Part shown: piece after piece, positions 53,485 through 64,000 of the stretch
Layout: each line of letters begins with the position of its first letter
How positions within the stretch are numbered: position 1 is the first letter of the stretch
From: Pyropia yezoensis
Taxonomy: Eukaryota > Rhodophyta > Bangiophyceae > Bangiales > Bangiaceae
Reading direction: 5' to 3'
Length of the DNA stretch: 64,000 nt
Assembly: GCA_009829735.1 (NCBI GenBank)
Contig: CM020618.1
Location: 3,594,882 to 3,658,881, forward strand
Program-made: the position numbers and the translations under genes
The notes under the pieces: generated by a model
What the model was told of the DNA's origin: nothing
Database searches by the model: none
The model's input: the letters and a program-made list of their open reading frames with translations, nothing else

Positions 53485-55620
53485 TTGCTCTCCTCAGTTC
53501 ACACTTCACCATCACCACCACCTCCCCTTCACCTTCCACTGGGCCGCCCCACGGTGGGGAGGCCACCCGTATACCCACGATCCGAGTCCCCCTCAACTCG
53601 AGGCGGGTCTCGTGCCGCGATAGCCAGAGCGTCTCTCCCCAACTTGGGGAGAGCCATGGCGACCCCGGGAGTGGAGATGGACTCTCTAGATGAGCGTATG
53701 GAGGACACCACCTACGGTGCAGCACCCGCCGGGACTTCCGGCGGGGGCTCCGCGATCGCTCCGGGGGATGGGACTCCCGCGTCACCCGGCTTTGGGTTGA
53801 CGGCGGGGTCTCCCCCGGAGGCGGGACAAGTTGTCCCGCGTGAGGCCTTGGGGCGGTGGTTTTACCCCGCTTGGCCTCTCTATGAGGAGGGGTTGATTGT
53901 TCTTCGCTGTGGCCGACTTGGCGCAGCGATGGGTCGGGTATGGGACCGCCTACGGGAGAAGTATCCCCGTAGGGTCGGGTTCCCTGCCGGCTTCAGGACG
54001 GACCAGTTTGCCTTCCTGGACGATGAGGAGGTTTAGGACGTTCAGCGTGCCAAGGCCATGGTGGACCGCGGGGGAACTATCCCGGGTCCCGGCGACTTGC
54101 CGACCTTTACTTGGGACGCGGTGGCAACTCGCCCTCCGTACCTCCACGAGGCCGATCCGCACACTCATCACTTTGATGTGCGGATGGAGAAAGACTTCCG
54201 GCGAGGTCCCTACTTGGTGACCTCGGCTCAACTTGAGTTTCCTCAACAGTCTGCTGCCAGCAAGGAGCAGTACTATCCGAAGAAGCCCGAGTGGTGGCCT
54301 CAAATTGAGGTCCCCTACGGGTTCCCGGCGTTGCTGCCACGGTTGCTTGACCACTTCGGCTCCGTCATGTTGACGGCTGGCCCTGATCACCTGGTGTGGG
54401 CCATGTTGGCCACCCAGTGGCTCCTCGAGGTCATGTCGACCTGGGTGTCTTGTGCTCAGCGGCGAGGGATGCTCTGGCATCTCCCCCTCCGGCTCATCCA
54501 AGGTTTGGAACAGCTCACCCCTCAGCTAGTTGCTGAGGGGTGCTCATCAGGACAACTCACTCTACTTGAGGAGATGCTCCGGCTCCATAAGTTCATCGAT
54601 TGGGAGAGCATTGAGCACAAGTTGCGCCGCCCCACTCGTGGGCCCAAGGACGATGGCGCACTTCGCCAGTTCGTGTGGGTCGCTTGTGAACTTCACGACG
54701 GCCGTGTGGTCCTACGAGAGGGGTTGGGCATCGGGGACTACCCGTATGCCCCGGGGGTGGATCGCCACACTGCGCCACCCCCGGACAAGCCCATAGTTAT
54801 GGCTGTGCCCTCATATGATGACCATATTACTCAACCTACTGCGGGGGCCCCAAGTCGAGGTCGCAGTTATACCCGGGTACCGCCACCTCGGCGTGCCCCT
54901 CCGCTTCCTCCTGTTCCTTTCCAGCCTCACGGGAACATCCCGATCAGCGTGGCCGTGGAGTCATCCACCCCGGTGTCCCCCAACTTGGGGGCCACCCTCC
55001 TGACGGTATACCCCAAGTTGGTGTTACCACCCACGCCTCTAACCTCAGAGATGATGATCACCACGTTGGTGCGCACCATTTCCTGGTTGGCCGCGTCGAC
55101 CGCAACCCTCCAAAGTTCCGAGACTTCTCAACTTGAGGAGCGCGTTCGTACAGCAGTGGCGACCGCGAGTTGCGAGTCGGTGGCGGAGTTTATGACAGCC
55201 GAGTTGGCTCGCATTGGGGCTATTATGCCCCAGCCAGCCCCACTTGGGCGTGGCAAACGTCGCGCGAGCCGGGCATACTCGCCTCCTCGCCGTCGTCGCC
55301 GACACTCGCGGCGCTCTCCCTCCGTGTCGGAAGACGAGTTGTCCTACTCCGTCTCGGAGTCCTCTACCCCGTCGGAGACGGAGTCTGTCCAGCGTCTGCG
55401 TCGCAAACTTGCGCGCAAAACCAGGCAAAAGAGTAGCCACGGTCGGCGCCACTTGCGCGACCGTGAAGGGCGCGACGGTTCGGACTTGGAGCCGCCGCCC
55501 CTTCCAACAAGTGGAGACCGTTATCGGCGTGGGTCTCGCCGCTCGCCTCCACGTGAGGGCGAGGGCCGTGGGTTGGAGAGTCTAGCAGGCATGCCTAGTT
55601 TGCAGCTGCCTTTGTTGTGA
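53485..55620 (+). pseudogene. aORF of element B, convergent with pol
   Basis: It is the sister of the E aORF and lies in the same slot. A likely start is the Met of MATPGVEMDSLDERMED (near 53656). The core shows REALGRWFYPAWPLYEEGLI, PEWWPQIEVPYGFPALLPRL, DHFGS and RRGMLWHLPLRLIQGLEQ, then HKFIDWESIEHKLRR. The C-terminal third has Pro-rich and Arg/Ser-rich stretches (YSPPRRRRRHSRRSPSVSED) with acidic patches. The stop lies only about 90 bp from the end of pol on the other strand. About one break is seen. Function unknown. Confidence 0.65.
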
Positions 55621-55709
55621 GAGTGTGAGGGATGGGGCTGTATTTAAAAGCCACTCTGAGTACCACGTCGACTTGAAGCACTCTCTTGGCACTGTTGCTC
55701 GGCCCTCCC

Positions 55710-58700
55710 TCACGTTGAGGGAGGGCTGCTAGGGTCTATCTCACTCCGGGCAGAGGACGCCCGGACCTTCTCAGCGGGAAGGTCCTCCACATACTCCCAC
55801 GTATCATCCTTGGCTTTGTAGCCAAACCAACGCACCCTCAACATGAGGCGGTTAGTATCCTCATCCCATCCGTGGTCGATGAACTTATCGAACACGTACT
55901 CCTGCGGGCCCTGTTTGGCCGCAGGCAGTGAGGGGAGGCGCCACGCTTCCAAAGCACGCGCCCAAGCTGGGTCGCCTGCAGGCGGTGGTGCAACTTTGAC
56001 CACGTCCTGTCCGTTCACTGTGCGGACCCCATCGTCACTTTCGATGGTGAAGCGCCGCCCATCAGTACGAAGGACCTGGTATGGCCCCTTCGTCTGGAAT
56101 ACCAACTTACCCCCAGTTGGGGTGTGTGAGTGAACCAGCACCCAGTCACCCTGCTCGGGGACATGCTTAGCAATTCGCACCTTTTTGTCAAAGGTACGCT
56201 TGTAGCGCTTTTGTGCTTTGTCCATCTCAGCCCTGACTTTAGGGATGAGGTTTTCAAGCATAGCAGCGAACTCCGCCTTACTCTGAGTAGGAGTAGGCGT
56301 ACTGCCACCATCCTCCCTAGTTGGGAGCGACCGCCGCACGGCAATAGACCGCACACGAGGGGGGGTCACAAAAGCGTGGGGTATTTCCCCGGTAGATGAG
56401 TGAACCTGCGAATTGTAGGCGGTAGTAAGAATAGAAATGTATTGGTCCCACGTCTTCACGTGCTCACTCACATGGTGGCGCAGCTGCCTAACAATGGTTT
56501 TGTTGAAGCGCTCCACCTGCCCATTAGTTTGTGGGTGGTAGGGGGTGGCATAGTTTGCCTTAACCCCCAACATATCCAGCACTCCCTGAAACAGTACAGA
56601 CGCAAATTGCGGTCCATTGTCCGATAGTGTACTATCCGGAATGCCATACGCGGCAACCCAGTGATCTAGGAAGGCTGACACGACCGACATGGCCGTGATC
56701 TCTGCCAGTGGGATCGCTCGCGTAAGTTTCGTGAAGCGGTCACAGATGACCAGGAGGTACTGGTTGCCCTCCTCGGTCACTGGCAGTGGCCGAAGGATGT
56801 CCATCGCCAACGCGGCGAAGGGCTCCTTGGCCGGGAACAATAGCATAGCCGTACTAGGCCGCCGTTCCATCAGACGGTTCTGTGCACAACTTGTGCAGGC
56901 AGCCACCCAACTGTAGATGTCCACCACCATGGACGGCCAGTAGTACCTGGTCCTCAGGGTCTGGTACAGTTTACTAGACCCCAGGTGTCCACCCGTGGGA
57001 GCGTTGTGCTCCCTCTCAAGGATACTGTCCTTGAGGGATGCGGGGACGACAAGTTGTTCGGTCCCCTGGAATACCCCCCTCCTCATGAGGAGGCCATCGT
57101 CTCCCAGAAAGAAACGCGTCTCCACCACTGTATCCAGTGTATCCCTCTGCGACTTGCAGAAGGGATCCTCGGCCTGGGCCTAAAGAACCGCGTCTCCGCC
57201 ACTGTATCCAGTGTATCCCTCTGCGACTTGCAGAAGGGATCCTCGGCCTGGGCCTTCACCACCTCGTCCAGGGACAGGGGCAAGTACTTCTTGTTCCCTG
57301 GCGCCTCGGGGTTCAACGCCTGACCCGAGCGCGTGACTACCCCCACGATAGGGATGTCCTCATCGACTGGGTTAGTGTCCAGCCCCTCGGTAGGTACCCG
57401 AGAGAGGCCGTCGGCAAGGGCATGTTGCCTGCCAGGTCGGTACTCAATGTCAAAGTTGAAGGGTGCCAGTCGCACCCTCCACCGATTGAGACGAGTGTTC
57501 GTACAGTCCGTCTTAAAGATGAACTGCAACGCGCGGTGGTCACAGCGGATGAGGAACTTCTCACCCTCTAGGTAGTGACGAAGTGCAGTCACCGCCCACA
57601 CCACTGCGAGTCCTTCCAACTCGGTGACTCCGTAGTTCTTCTCGGCCGAGTTCAGCCCCTTACTAAAGTGTCCCACCGGCAAGTACTCCTTGTCCGGCTG
57701 CTGCTGAAGCAACACACAACCAAGTTGGTCGTAGCTAGCGTCCACATCCAGGATGTAGTGGCCTCCCAACCTGGGAATAGCCAGGATAGGGGGCTTCAGC
57801 AGAAGGTCCCGAAGAGTCTCAAAGGATTCCTGCTCCACCCGACTTGGAGGAGGCAGGTTCTTCGGTAGCGTTGAGCTAACTAGCTCATTCAATGGCTTCG
57901 CCACCTTGGCGAAGCCCTTGGTGAAACGTCGGTACACGTTACACATCCCGAGGAAGCTCCTCATCTGGGTCTGGGTCCGGGGGCACTGAGCCTTACGAAT
58001 GGCCCTCAAGTTCTTCTCGTTAACACTGAGACGCCCCGGACGGACAACATGTCCCAAGTACTCCACCTCTTGAGTGAAGAGGTGGCACTTACTCGCCTTC
58101 AGTGACACACCGGCGTCAGCAAGTAGCTTGAACACCTGGCCAAGATGGCCAATGTGTTCCTCCGGACTTCGGGAGAACACAATGATATCGTCTAGGTACA
58201 CGAGACAGATCTGCCACCGTACTCCGCCCAGAATCATGTCCATAGCGCGCTGGAAAGTTGCCGGCGCGTTACACAGACCAAACGGTAGGCGCTTGCACTG
58301 GTAGGTACCACAGTGACAGGTAAAGGTAGTTTTACGCCTGTCCTCCGGGGCAATGGGAATTTGCCAGTACCCCGCGTTACAGTCCAGGGTAGAGAGCACG
58401 TTTGCCCCCCCCAGAGAGTCCAGACAGTCGTCCATCCTAGGTAGGGGATAACTGTCCTTCACCGTGCTCTCGTTGAGCTTACGGTAGTCGATACAGAACC
58501 GGGGGGTCCCATCAACTTTGGGGACGATATCCACCGGACTCGCCCACTCGGCGTTGCTGGCCTCGATCACATCGAGGGCCTCCATGCGAGCAACTTTGCT
58601 CCCCAACGAGGGCCCTTGAACGAGGTCCTACCCTATACGGTTGTTGGCGTATAGGGGGTGCACCGGGCTTCAACTCGATCCGGTGTTGGGTGGCTCTCAT

Positions 58701-59768
58701 GAGTCCCAATTGACCATCCCACAACTTGTGATATTGGTCCAAGAGGCGTTCAACTTGAACCCTCAACCTGGGGGGGACACCCTCCATGTTCACATGGGGC
58801 CGAGGCGAGGCGGCCGACTTGGCTTGATGCTTCTCCCTTCCGGACTTCGGGTCGCTACTTGCGCCCGCGTTGAGGGTGACCGCTACTACCGGTCCCTCGT
58901 GTTGGTCGATATAGCCGAACTTGGCTCCCGACTTGAAGTGCTGGGGCGACGAGCTCAGGTTCATCACCTGTATCCTCCACGGGACTCCGGCTTTGGAGTC
59001 CATCGTGCCAAGGGCAACATGCACTTGGTGCTTGCGAGCAAGACGGGGGTGAGGGTGCACCAACCCGTTCCCCGTATAATCAGTTACAACGTCAACGTGC
59101 GCCACCGAGCTGGGGGGCAACGTGACTTTACGGGCTAGACGCAGGGTAGCAGTAAACCCTTCCCTCACAAAGCAAACAGGCTTCGACTGTGAAACTGTCA
59201 CAGGAGCCACAGACTTTCCCTTACCAAGGATGGGGATAGTCTCCCCATTCATCAACTTGACCCAGTACTCAGGGCCACAAATCAAAGGCACTTGTGTAAC
59301 AACATAAGGGGTACCCAGAAGCAGGGGTACCGATATATTCTCAACTACACCATCGGTCACGTCGACCTCATGGGTCCCCAACCTAGTTGGTAGGGTCACG
59401 GCACCAACGATGGGAAGTACCCCACCATTGATGTCAATCATGTGGTCAGCTTTGGACCTCCAGCGTTGGAGCTTCACCTCCTTTGGTAATAGCGACTTGC
59501 GTATCAAGGAGGCTCCTGACCCGGTATCAAGTACGATACGGGAACAACAAGCGCGGCCGGGGGCAAGTTGCACCCGTCCAGCCACCTGGAAGTTCTCACC
59601 CGTCAGCACCGCGATGACCCGACGTGGGTTTACGTTCTTGGGGAGTCCTACCCGAGGTGGGCGGACTCCCTTAGGTCGCCGCAGTATCCGGCACGGTTGG
59701 TTCGTCCTCCTGGCCCACTTGGCCGAGGCTGCCGTTGTGAGCTTTGGACGACCAGCCCCAACGGTCAT
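55710..59768 (-). pseudogene. Protease-pol of element B
   Basis: The protease region has IVLDTGSGASLIRKSLLPKE. RT has LPRMDDCLDSLGGANVLSTL, LPFGLCNAPATFQRAMDMIL and CLVYLDDIIVFSRSPEEHIG. RNase H has YILDVDASYDQLGCVLLQQQ. Integrase has RHYVSEH-like and TNGQVERFNKTIVRQLRHHV parts and STLSDNGPQFASVLFQGVLD. The C-terminal RLMLRVRWFGYKAKDDTWEY is chromodomain-like, the mark of chromoviruses. It is broken, with about three breaks. Confidence 0.82.
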
Positions 59769-61734
59769 TCGTTTCCCGCCGACTTGGCGTCCGAATCTGA
59801 GGGCGGGGAGGAAGACGACGAGTCCGAGGACGAAGTGTCCGCCTCCTCCGCCGAGGGTGTGGCGACCGCGACGACCGGTCGAGACCCACCCTCGCGGCGT
59901 GAACGTACTTCGTTCGTAGCCGACTTCTTACTCGCATTCCTAACAATTTGTTGGATGCGTTTACTCAACTTGGGGCAATCATATGCCCAGTGTCCATCGG
60001 AGTTGCAGTTCCAACACCGATGGTCTGTTCCGGGAGGGGTCTTCCCAACTGGGGAAGACGAAGGGATACCCTGGGAAGTTCCCACGGCAGCTACCACCCT
60101 CTCCTTGCGGATTCGGCGTGCCTCTCTCGACTCTCTGGCCTGGCGCGCCTCCTCCCGTTCCTTGGCCAACTCGGCCTGACGCTCCTGGCGTTGTTCCTCC
60201 CGCAACTTGCGGTAGGCCTCGCCTCTGCGATAGGCGAGCCAGGCCAACTCGGCCAGAGTCGCCCGGGCAGTGTTATGCTCCCGGGTCTCCATCCGGACTG
60301 ACCAATGGAGTCCCTCCACAAACCGACTCTTCACCACAGCTTGTGGATGAAGAAACCCACAAGATTGTTGAGCTTACGGACTCGCTCCGCAAAGGACAAC
60401 TCGTCCTCCGCCTCTTCCTGATGGGCTTGCGTAAACTTCTCGACTTGAGAAGCCAACGCTGCCTCATCAACCATGGCTCTCAACAACCAGTTGACGAGCT
60501 CCAAATAGGACGTCACCTCCCCAGCGCCTCCACTTGAGGAGCTGGGCATGACGGACATAAGTTCTGTCCGTAGGTCGCCCTTCGTAAACTCCTGTAGCAT
60601 GTAGAAAGCCATGCCTTCACTTATGGCATTGTCGTCACAGGCTTTTGTGAAACGACGTAGGAACTCAAAGACACGGAGGGGGGGAGTTCCATCCCACTCC
60701 GCTTTGTGCCCAAAAGAGTGAAGTGCATTCTTCTTGGCACGGCCCATGGCTCGGGCCTGGTCAGGACCATACACCACCGAATTGTTGTGGAGGGCGTAGG
60801 TCTCACAGTCAAAGATCCTCTGGTAGACCGGGTTGGCTACCTGGATCTTGGGCGGCACCTCACGTTGAGGGAACAGCCGCTGTGGCACTGGGGTAAGTTC
60901 ACCCTCAGTGCCTGTAGTCCGGCGCGGCGCGCTTGGTGTAGCCACCGGCGTTTCCGGGGGGAACTCCCCCATGAAGGGCGTACGCCCCACCGAGTATGGT
61001 GTGGCTCCCTCGTTGGGAGTCACAGGTGTCGCCCCCAGTTCGGGGCGACCTGAGATAGGCGTGAGGAGGGATTCCCCCTGTGCCTGCGGGCTCGAAAGCC
61101 CCAATCCGGTTTGGACCTTGAGGCCATCTGGCAAACTCGCCACAATCTGATTCAGAATAGTATTCGTCATCGTGACCACCAGGTCCGGCAAAGTCTGCCG
61201 CAACACATTGGTCGCCTCCCGACGGACAGTTTCCGCGAGGAGTGGATTGACGACTCCAGTTGAGTCTCGGTCCGCCTCCGGGAGTCCACCTGAGGGGTAA
61301 CCACGTTCCTCAGGGGTCTCAACCGGGGGCATGGGCGCGAGCCCATCGTTGACCGACGGGGGTCCGCCGTCCTCCGAAAGCCTAGCTGGCGACGGCTCCA
61401 AGCCAAAGCTGGCTCCAACCCGAGTGGAACCCGCGGGGACAGTCCTCACCCCTTGGGACGTTCCCGTTGAGTATACCACACGGTGGCCAGACTTCGGCCC
61501 ACCCACATCAGAAGTGTCACCCGAGTGAACTCCCGACTGAGTCGGGGTGGCCTGTTGCCCGCCCGCACTTCCAGTCCTGCTGGCGTGAGGGACCTCCAGT
61601 CCCTCTGCGACCCCAGGTAAACCCACCTGTGTCTCACCAGTACTCAAAGGCACTGAAGTACGTGCGTCACCCGTGTACTCCCCGGACGACGGGGGGTCCG
61701 AGCTAGCCATGTTGGCTGACGATCCGTATGACAC
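59765..61734 (-). pseudogene. gag of element B
   Basis: A Gly/Pro/Ser/Thr-rich N-terminal third is followed by a capsid-like helical region (NPVYQRIFDCETYALHNNSV, WDGTPPLRVFEFLRRFTKAC). A charged helix follows (REEQRQERQAELAKEREEAR) and then a zinc knuckle CWNCNSDGHWAYDC (CX2CX4HX4C). The end overlaps the start of protease-pol by four bases. About one break is seen. The same protein is present in E. Confidence 0.72.
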
Positions 61735-61810
61735 GGTCCAAGACCACCGTTCCTCTGAGACAGAGGGCCCCCTACACCCGGGTGCACCCGGAGGTAAAGT
61801 TCACCTCTGT

Positions 61811-61827
61811 CCCCTGCTGCTCCACCA
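61811..61827 (-). promoter_or_regulatory. Primer-binding-site candidate of element B
   Basis: On the - strand TGGTGGAGCAGCAGGGG lies two bases inside the end of the extended 5' LTR. It is the same site as in D and E. Confidence 0.6.
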
Positions 61828-61829
61828 AA

Positions 61830-62409
61830 TGTGGCAAAAACCACATGCACACAAGGCACCCAAGTTCGGGCGGTGTGCTAGGGCTGGTGACTGCATCGTC
61901 GTCCCAGGTAGAGCTGGGGCGGCCGCCTGTTGGTGGTGGCTGTGGCAAAAACCACTAGCACACAAGGCACCCAAGTTGGGGCGGTGTGCTAGGGCTGCCT
62001 CCCGTGTCGGGGGAACCGGAAGAAGTGCAAGTCGCACACACTCTCTCCCTGTTGTGGGGCAAACCCCCCACGGACAAACAAGAGGATGGTGTGTGGTCCA
62101 ACAGTTTCTTGGTCGGGACGGGGACGCAGGGCCAAGCCCCGCTGTCCCTCCCCTTATCCCCCCAGGGTCCACTCAGAATCTCGCCACTCAGAATCTCCCA
62201 CCCCAGCACCTGCCCACCGGGCCACACGAAAATTCAAGACGATAAATGCATAAACCCCTCAAATCCAAGTTGGATTTACTACTAAGCTAACTATCCCAAA
62301 CTTAGGGAATATGGACCCAAATGCAGGGGGAGGAACGGATCCGGCTAGTGGCCTGCCGCCCCTTGCATGGCACGTGTTGCCCCCCTACCTGGGGGTCAAT
62401 ACTGCCACA
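61830..62409 (-). repeat. 5' LTR of element B with a 111-bp extension
   Basis: 61941-62409 is a full 469-bp LTR matching the 3' copy. In front of it, 61830-61886 repeats the first about 57 bp of the LTR, followed by 54 bp (61887-61940) found nowhere else in the window. The primer site lies next to the extension, not next to the full LTR. Confidence 0.75.
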
Positions 62410-63719
62410 AGATCCGGCTTGACCCTGATCCTATCCAACTGACGGCGTTCCAAACAAAATACTTGTTCTACGAGTTCACTGTGCTACCCTTCGGGCTATC
62501 AAATGCCCCCGCGGTCTTCATGAACCTAATGAATGACGTCGTCCGACCCTATCTTTACGATTTCATATGTGTCTACCTCGACGACAACCTGGTCTACAGT
62601 GAAACTTACAAAGATCACCTTCAGCACCTAAGGCAAGCCCTGGACAAGCTGCGCGAGCATAAACTCTACGCCAAACTCAGCAGATGCCAATTTGCGCGAG
62701 GAGGAGTGGACTACCTCGGCCATGTCATTTCCAACGAAGGCTTCTCTATGGAGGACTACAAGGTCCAAGCCATTCGATCATGGGCAACGCCGCAGAGCGA
62801 AAACGATGTGCAATCTTTCCTCGGCATGGTCAACTTCTATCGTCGATTTATAAAGGGAATGGCATCCGTGGCTGCACCTCTCACAAGGCTCACTGGGAAC
62901 GTCGACTTCGAATGGAACGCTGACGCCCAGAAGGCTTTTGAGCAACTACAGACCCTGACGACAAGTGCACCAGTACTGAGGCCATTCGTCAAGAGGTACC
63001 CAATCTTCGTCTCCACAGATGCCAGTGGGTTTGCTGTTGTCGCTGTCCTTGAACAAGATGACGGAAAAGGACGACGCCCAGTGGCCTACTTCTCACCGAC
63101 GCTGAACATCCACAAACAGCGCTACAGTATCCGTGAGCGCGAACTGCTCGCAGTAGTACACGCCATTCGACACTGGCGCTGCTACCTCGATGGAAGAACT
63201 TTTGAGGTGCACACCGACCATGAGTCCCTAAGGTACTTGAAGACCCAAGAGAAGCTCAACGACCGCCAAGTCAAGTGGCTACAGCTGTTGGAGCAATTCG
63301 ATTTCAAGATCATCTCCATCAAGGGCACATCCAACCCCGTTGCAGACGCTCTTTCGACGCAACCACAAGACGCCCCCGATAAGCACGCTCCCAATCAAGA
63401 TCTCTTTAGTCGCGTGCTCACCAAGACCACCGAAAGCCTAACCAAGAAAACTGAAATCAACAACCTCATGACCATAAGCCAAAGTGATCAAGACCTTGCC
63501 ACCCTAGACCAAGAGTACAACGGGGACCCCGAGTTTGCCGACCTAGTCAAAGACCCGGTATCTCCCTACCGGCTTCACATGAGGTTGTTGAAACGAGGTG
63601 ACCGTACGTGCATCCCTGTTGGTACTCTACGCCAAAGACTACTCCATGACTACCACGACATTCCAAGCCAAGGGCATATGGGAGTCAAGAAATCCACCAA
63701 CACTATTGCTTCCAAATAA

Positions 63720-64000
63720 TACTCGAAGACCATGCGGATTGACTTCTAAAGATACGTACAATAATGTGATTTGTGCGCGGAACAAAGCTGGCACCCACTC
63801 ACCTCTGGGTCACCTCAAACCACTAGATCCACCGAACCAACGATGGGCAAGTGTCTCCATGAACTTGATCACCCCTCTTCCACTAACCCGAAGGGGCCAC
63901 AATGGCGTTTACGTCATTGTGGACAGACTTTCGAAGAGGATTCGACTAGCACCAATGAAGCCCGACTGTACTGCACCAGTCGTGGCGCAACTCTACCATG
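63720..64000 (+). pseudogene. Start of integrase region of element C
   Basis: Short frames read PLDPPNQRWASVSMNLITPL and YVIVDRLSKRIRLAPMKPDC, the beginning of a gypsy integrase core. The window ends here, so the rest is not visible. This part is broken. Confidence 0.6.

Larger units (their letters stand above)
52849..62409 (-). mobile_element. Element B: Ty3/gypsy chromovirus-like element nested in RT of element C
   Basis: It has LTRs at both ends, a perfect TSD AGATC (52844-52848, 62410-62414), primer site, gag, protease-pol, convergent aORF and polypurine tract. It is about 9.56 kb and a sister of E. The LTRs differ at only about seven positions by eye, all near one end, so it is young compared with E. 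It looks structurally whole, with a handful of breaks in the coding frames. Confidence 0.88.
52414..63719 (+). pseudogene. RT and RNase H of element C, second series, split by element B
   Basis: The first part (52414-52848) holds the RT start up to [11 protein letters not shown]. The second part (62410-63719) goes on with LPFGLSNAPAVFMNLMNDVV and CVYLDDNLVYSETYKDHLQH, the RNase H region (PIFVSTDASGFAVVAVLEQD, YSIRERELLAVVHAIRHWRC) and the RNase H-integrase linker. The B insertion lies between conserved RT blocks with an AGATC target duplication. The second part is otherwise well preserved. Confidence 0.8.
49288..64000 (+). mobile_element. Element C: Ty3/gypsy fossil of another lineage, rearranged and split by element B
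   Basis: The region holds gag, protease and RT parts, then a second gag-protease-RT series from about 51280. The second RT is interrupted by element B at 52849-62409 and continues to RNase H and the start of integrase at the window edge. No LTR of C lies in the window. The GC content is lower than in the host and the other elements. Codon and sequence style differ from A, B, D and E, so it is a separate lineage. It is broken, with many breaks and internal duplications. The 754-bp exact repeat inside it shows a recent rearrangement. Confidence 0.8.

Noticed and set aside
49000-64000. CRISPR-like array or bacterial operon reading
   Set aside because: Repeats here are retroelement modules and a minisatellite. 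There are no spacers of regular length and no cas-like genes. Introns and LTR elements mark eukaryotic DNA.

Overview
This window is eukaryotic nuclear DNA that is GC-rich and dense in repeats. About four fifths of it is LTR-retroelement fossil of the Ty3/gypsy class, mostly chromovirus-like (pol ends in a chromodomain-like tail). The host part is very GC-rich, with alanine/glycine/proline-rich coding stretches, long poly-G runs and short spliceosomal introns. This fits a GC-rich alga or protist (a bangiophyte red alga is one possibility), but nothing seen fixes the species.

Layout. 1-9953 is a tandem array of a non-autonomous LTR element (LTR, internal, LTR, internal, truncated LTR; period 3865 bp). 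Its only gene, here called the aORF, runs antisense to the LTRs. 9954-16570 is the 3' part of a second element (A, + strand): pol, then a convergent aORF, then a polypurine tract and the start of an LTR. 16860-17657 is host-like sequence. 17658-38138 is bracketed by a 27-bp inverted repeat and looks like a DNA transposon with an unknown ORF. That ORF is split by element E (18463-36851, - strand, TSD CGATG), and E is itself split in gag by element D (25828-34838, - strand, near-perfect TSD). 38536-38783 holds two 115-bp MITE-like units. 38901-39368 is a solo LTR of the E/B family (TSD TCGAG), about 700 bp upstream of a Crinkler/RHS-like P-loop NTPase gene with one resolvable intron (40062-43475). 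43476-49287 is host DNA with poly-G tracts, coding islands (including an ABC-ATPase exon), one conserved-looking gene on the - strand (46723-47514) and an alanine-rich minisatellite region. 49288-64000 is element C (+ strand), a different Ty3/gypsy lineage with repeated gag modules. Its reverse-transcriptase region is split by element B (52849-62409, - strand, perfect TSD AGATC), a sister copy of E.

The main signal is the aORF. Elements A, B and E carry related ORFs in the same place, between the 3' end of pol and the 3' LTR, always pointing back towards pol. Element D has an open frame at the same place and direction. The array at the left end carries a related ORF and nothing else, so an antisense gene appears to have its own non-autonomous carrier. 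The host gene content visible here is small: the NTPase, an unknown protein and fragments.
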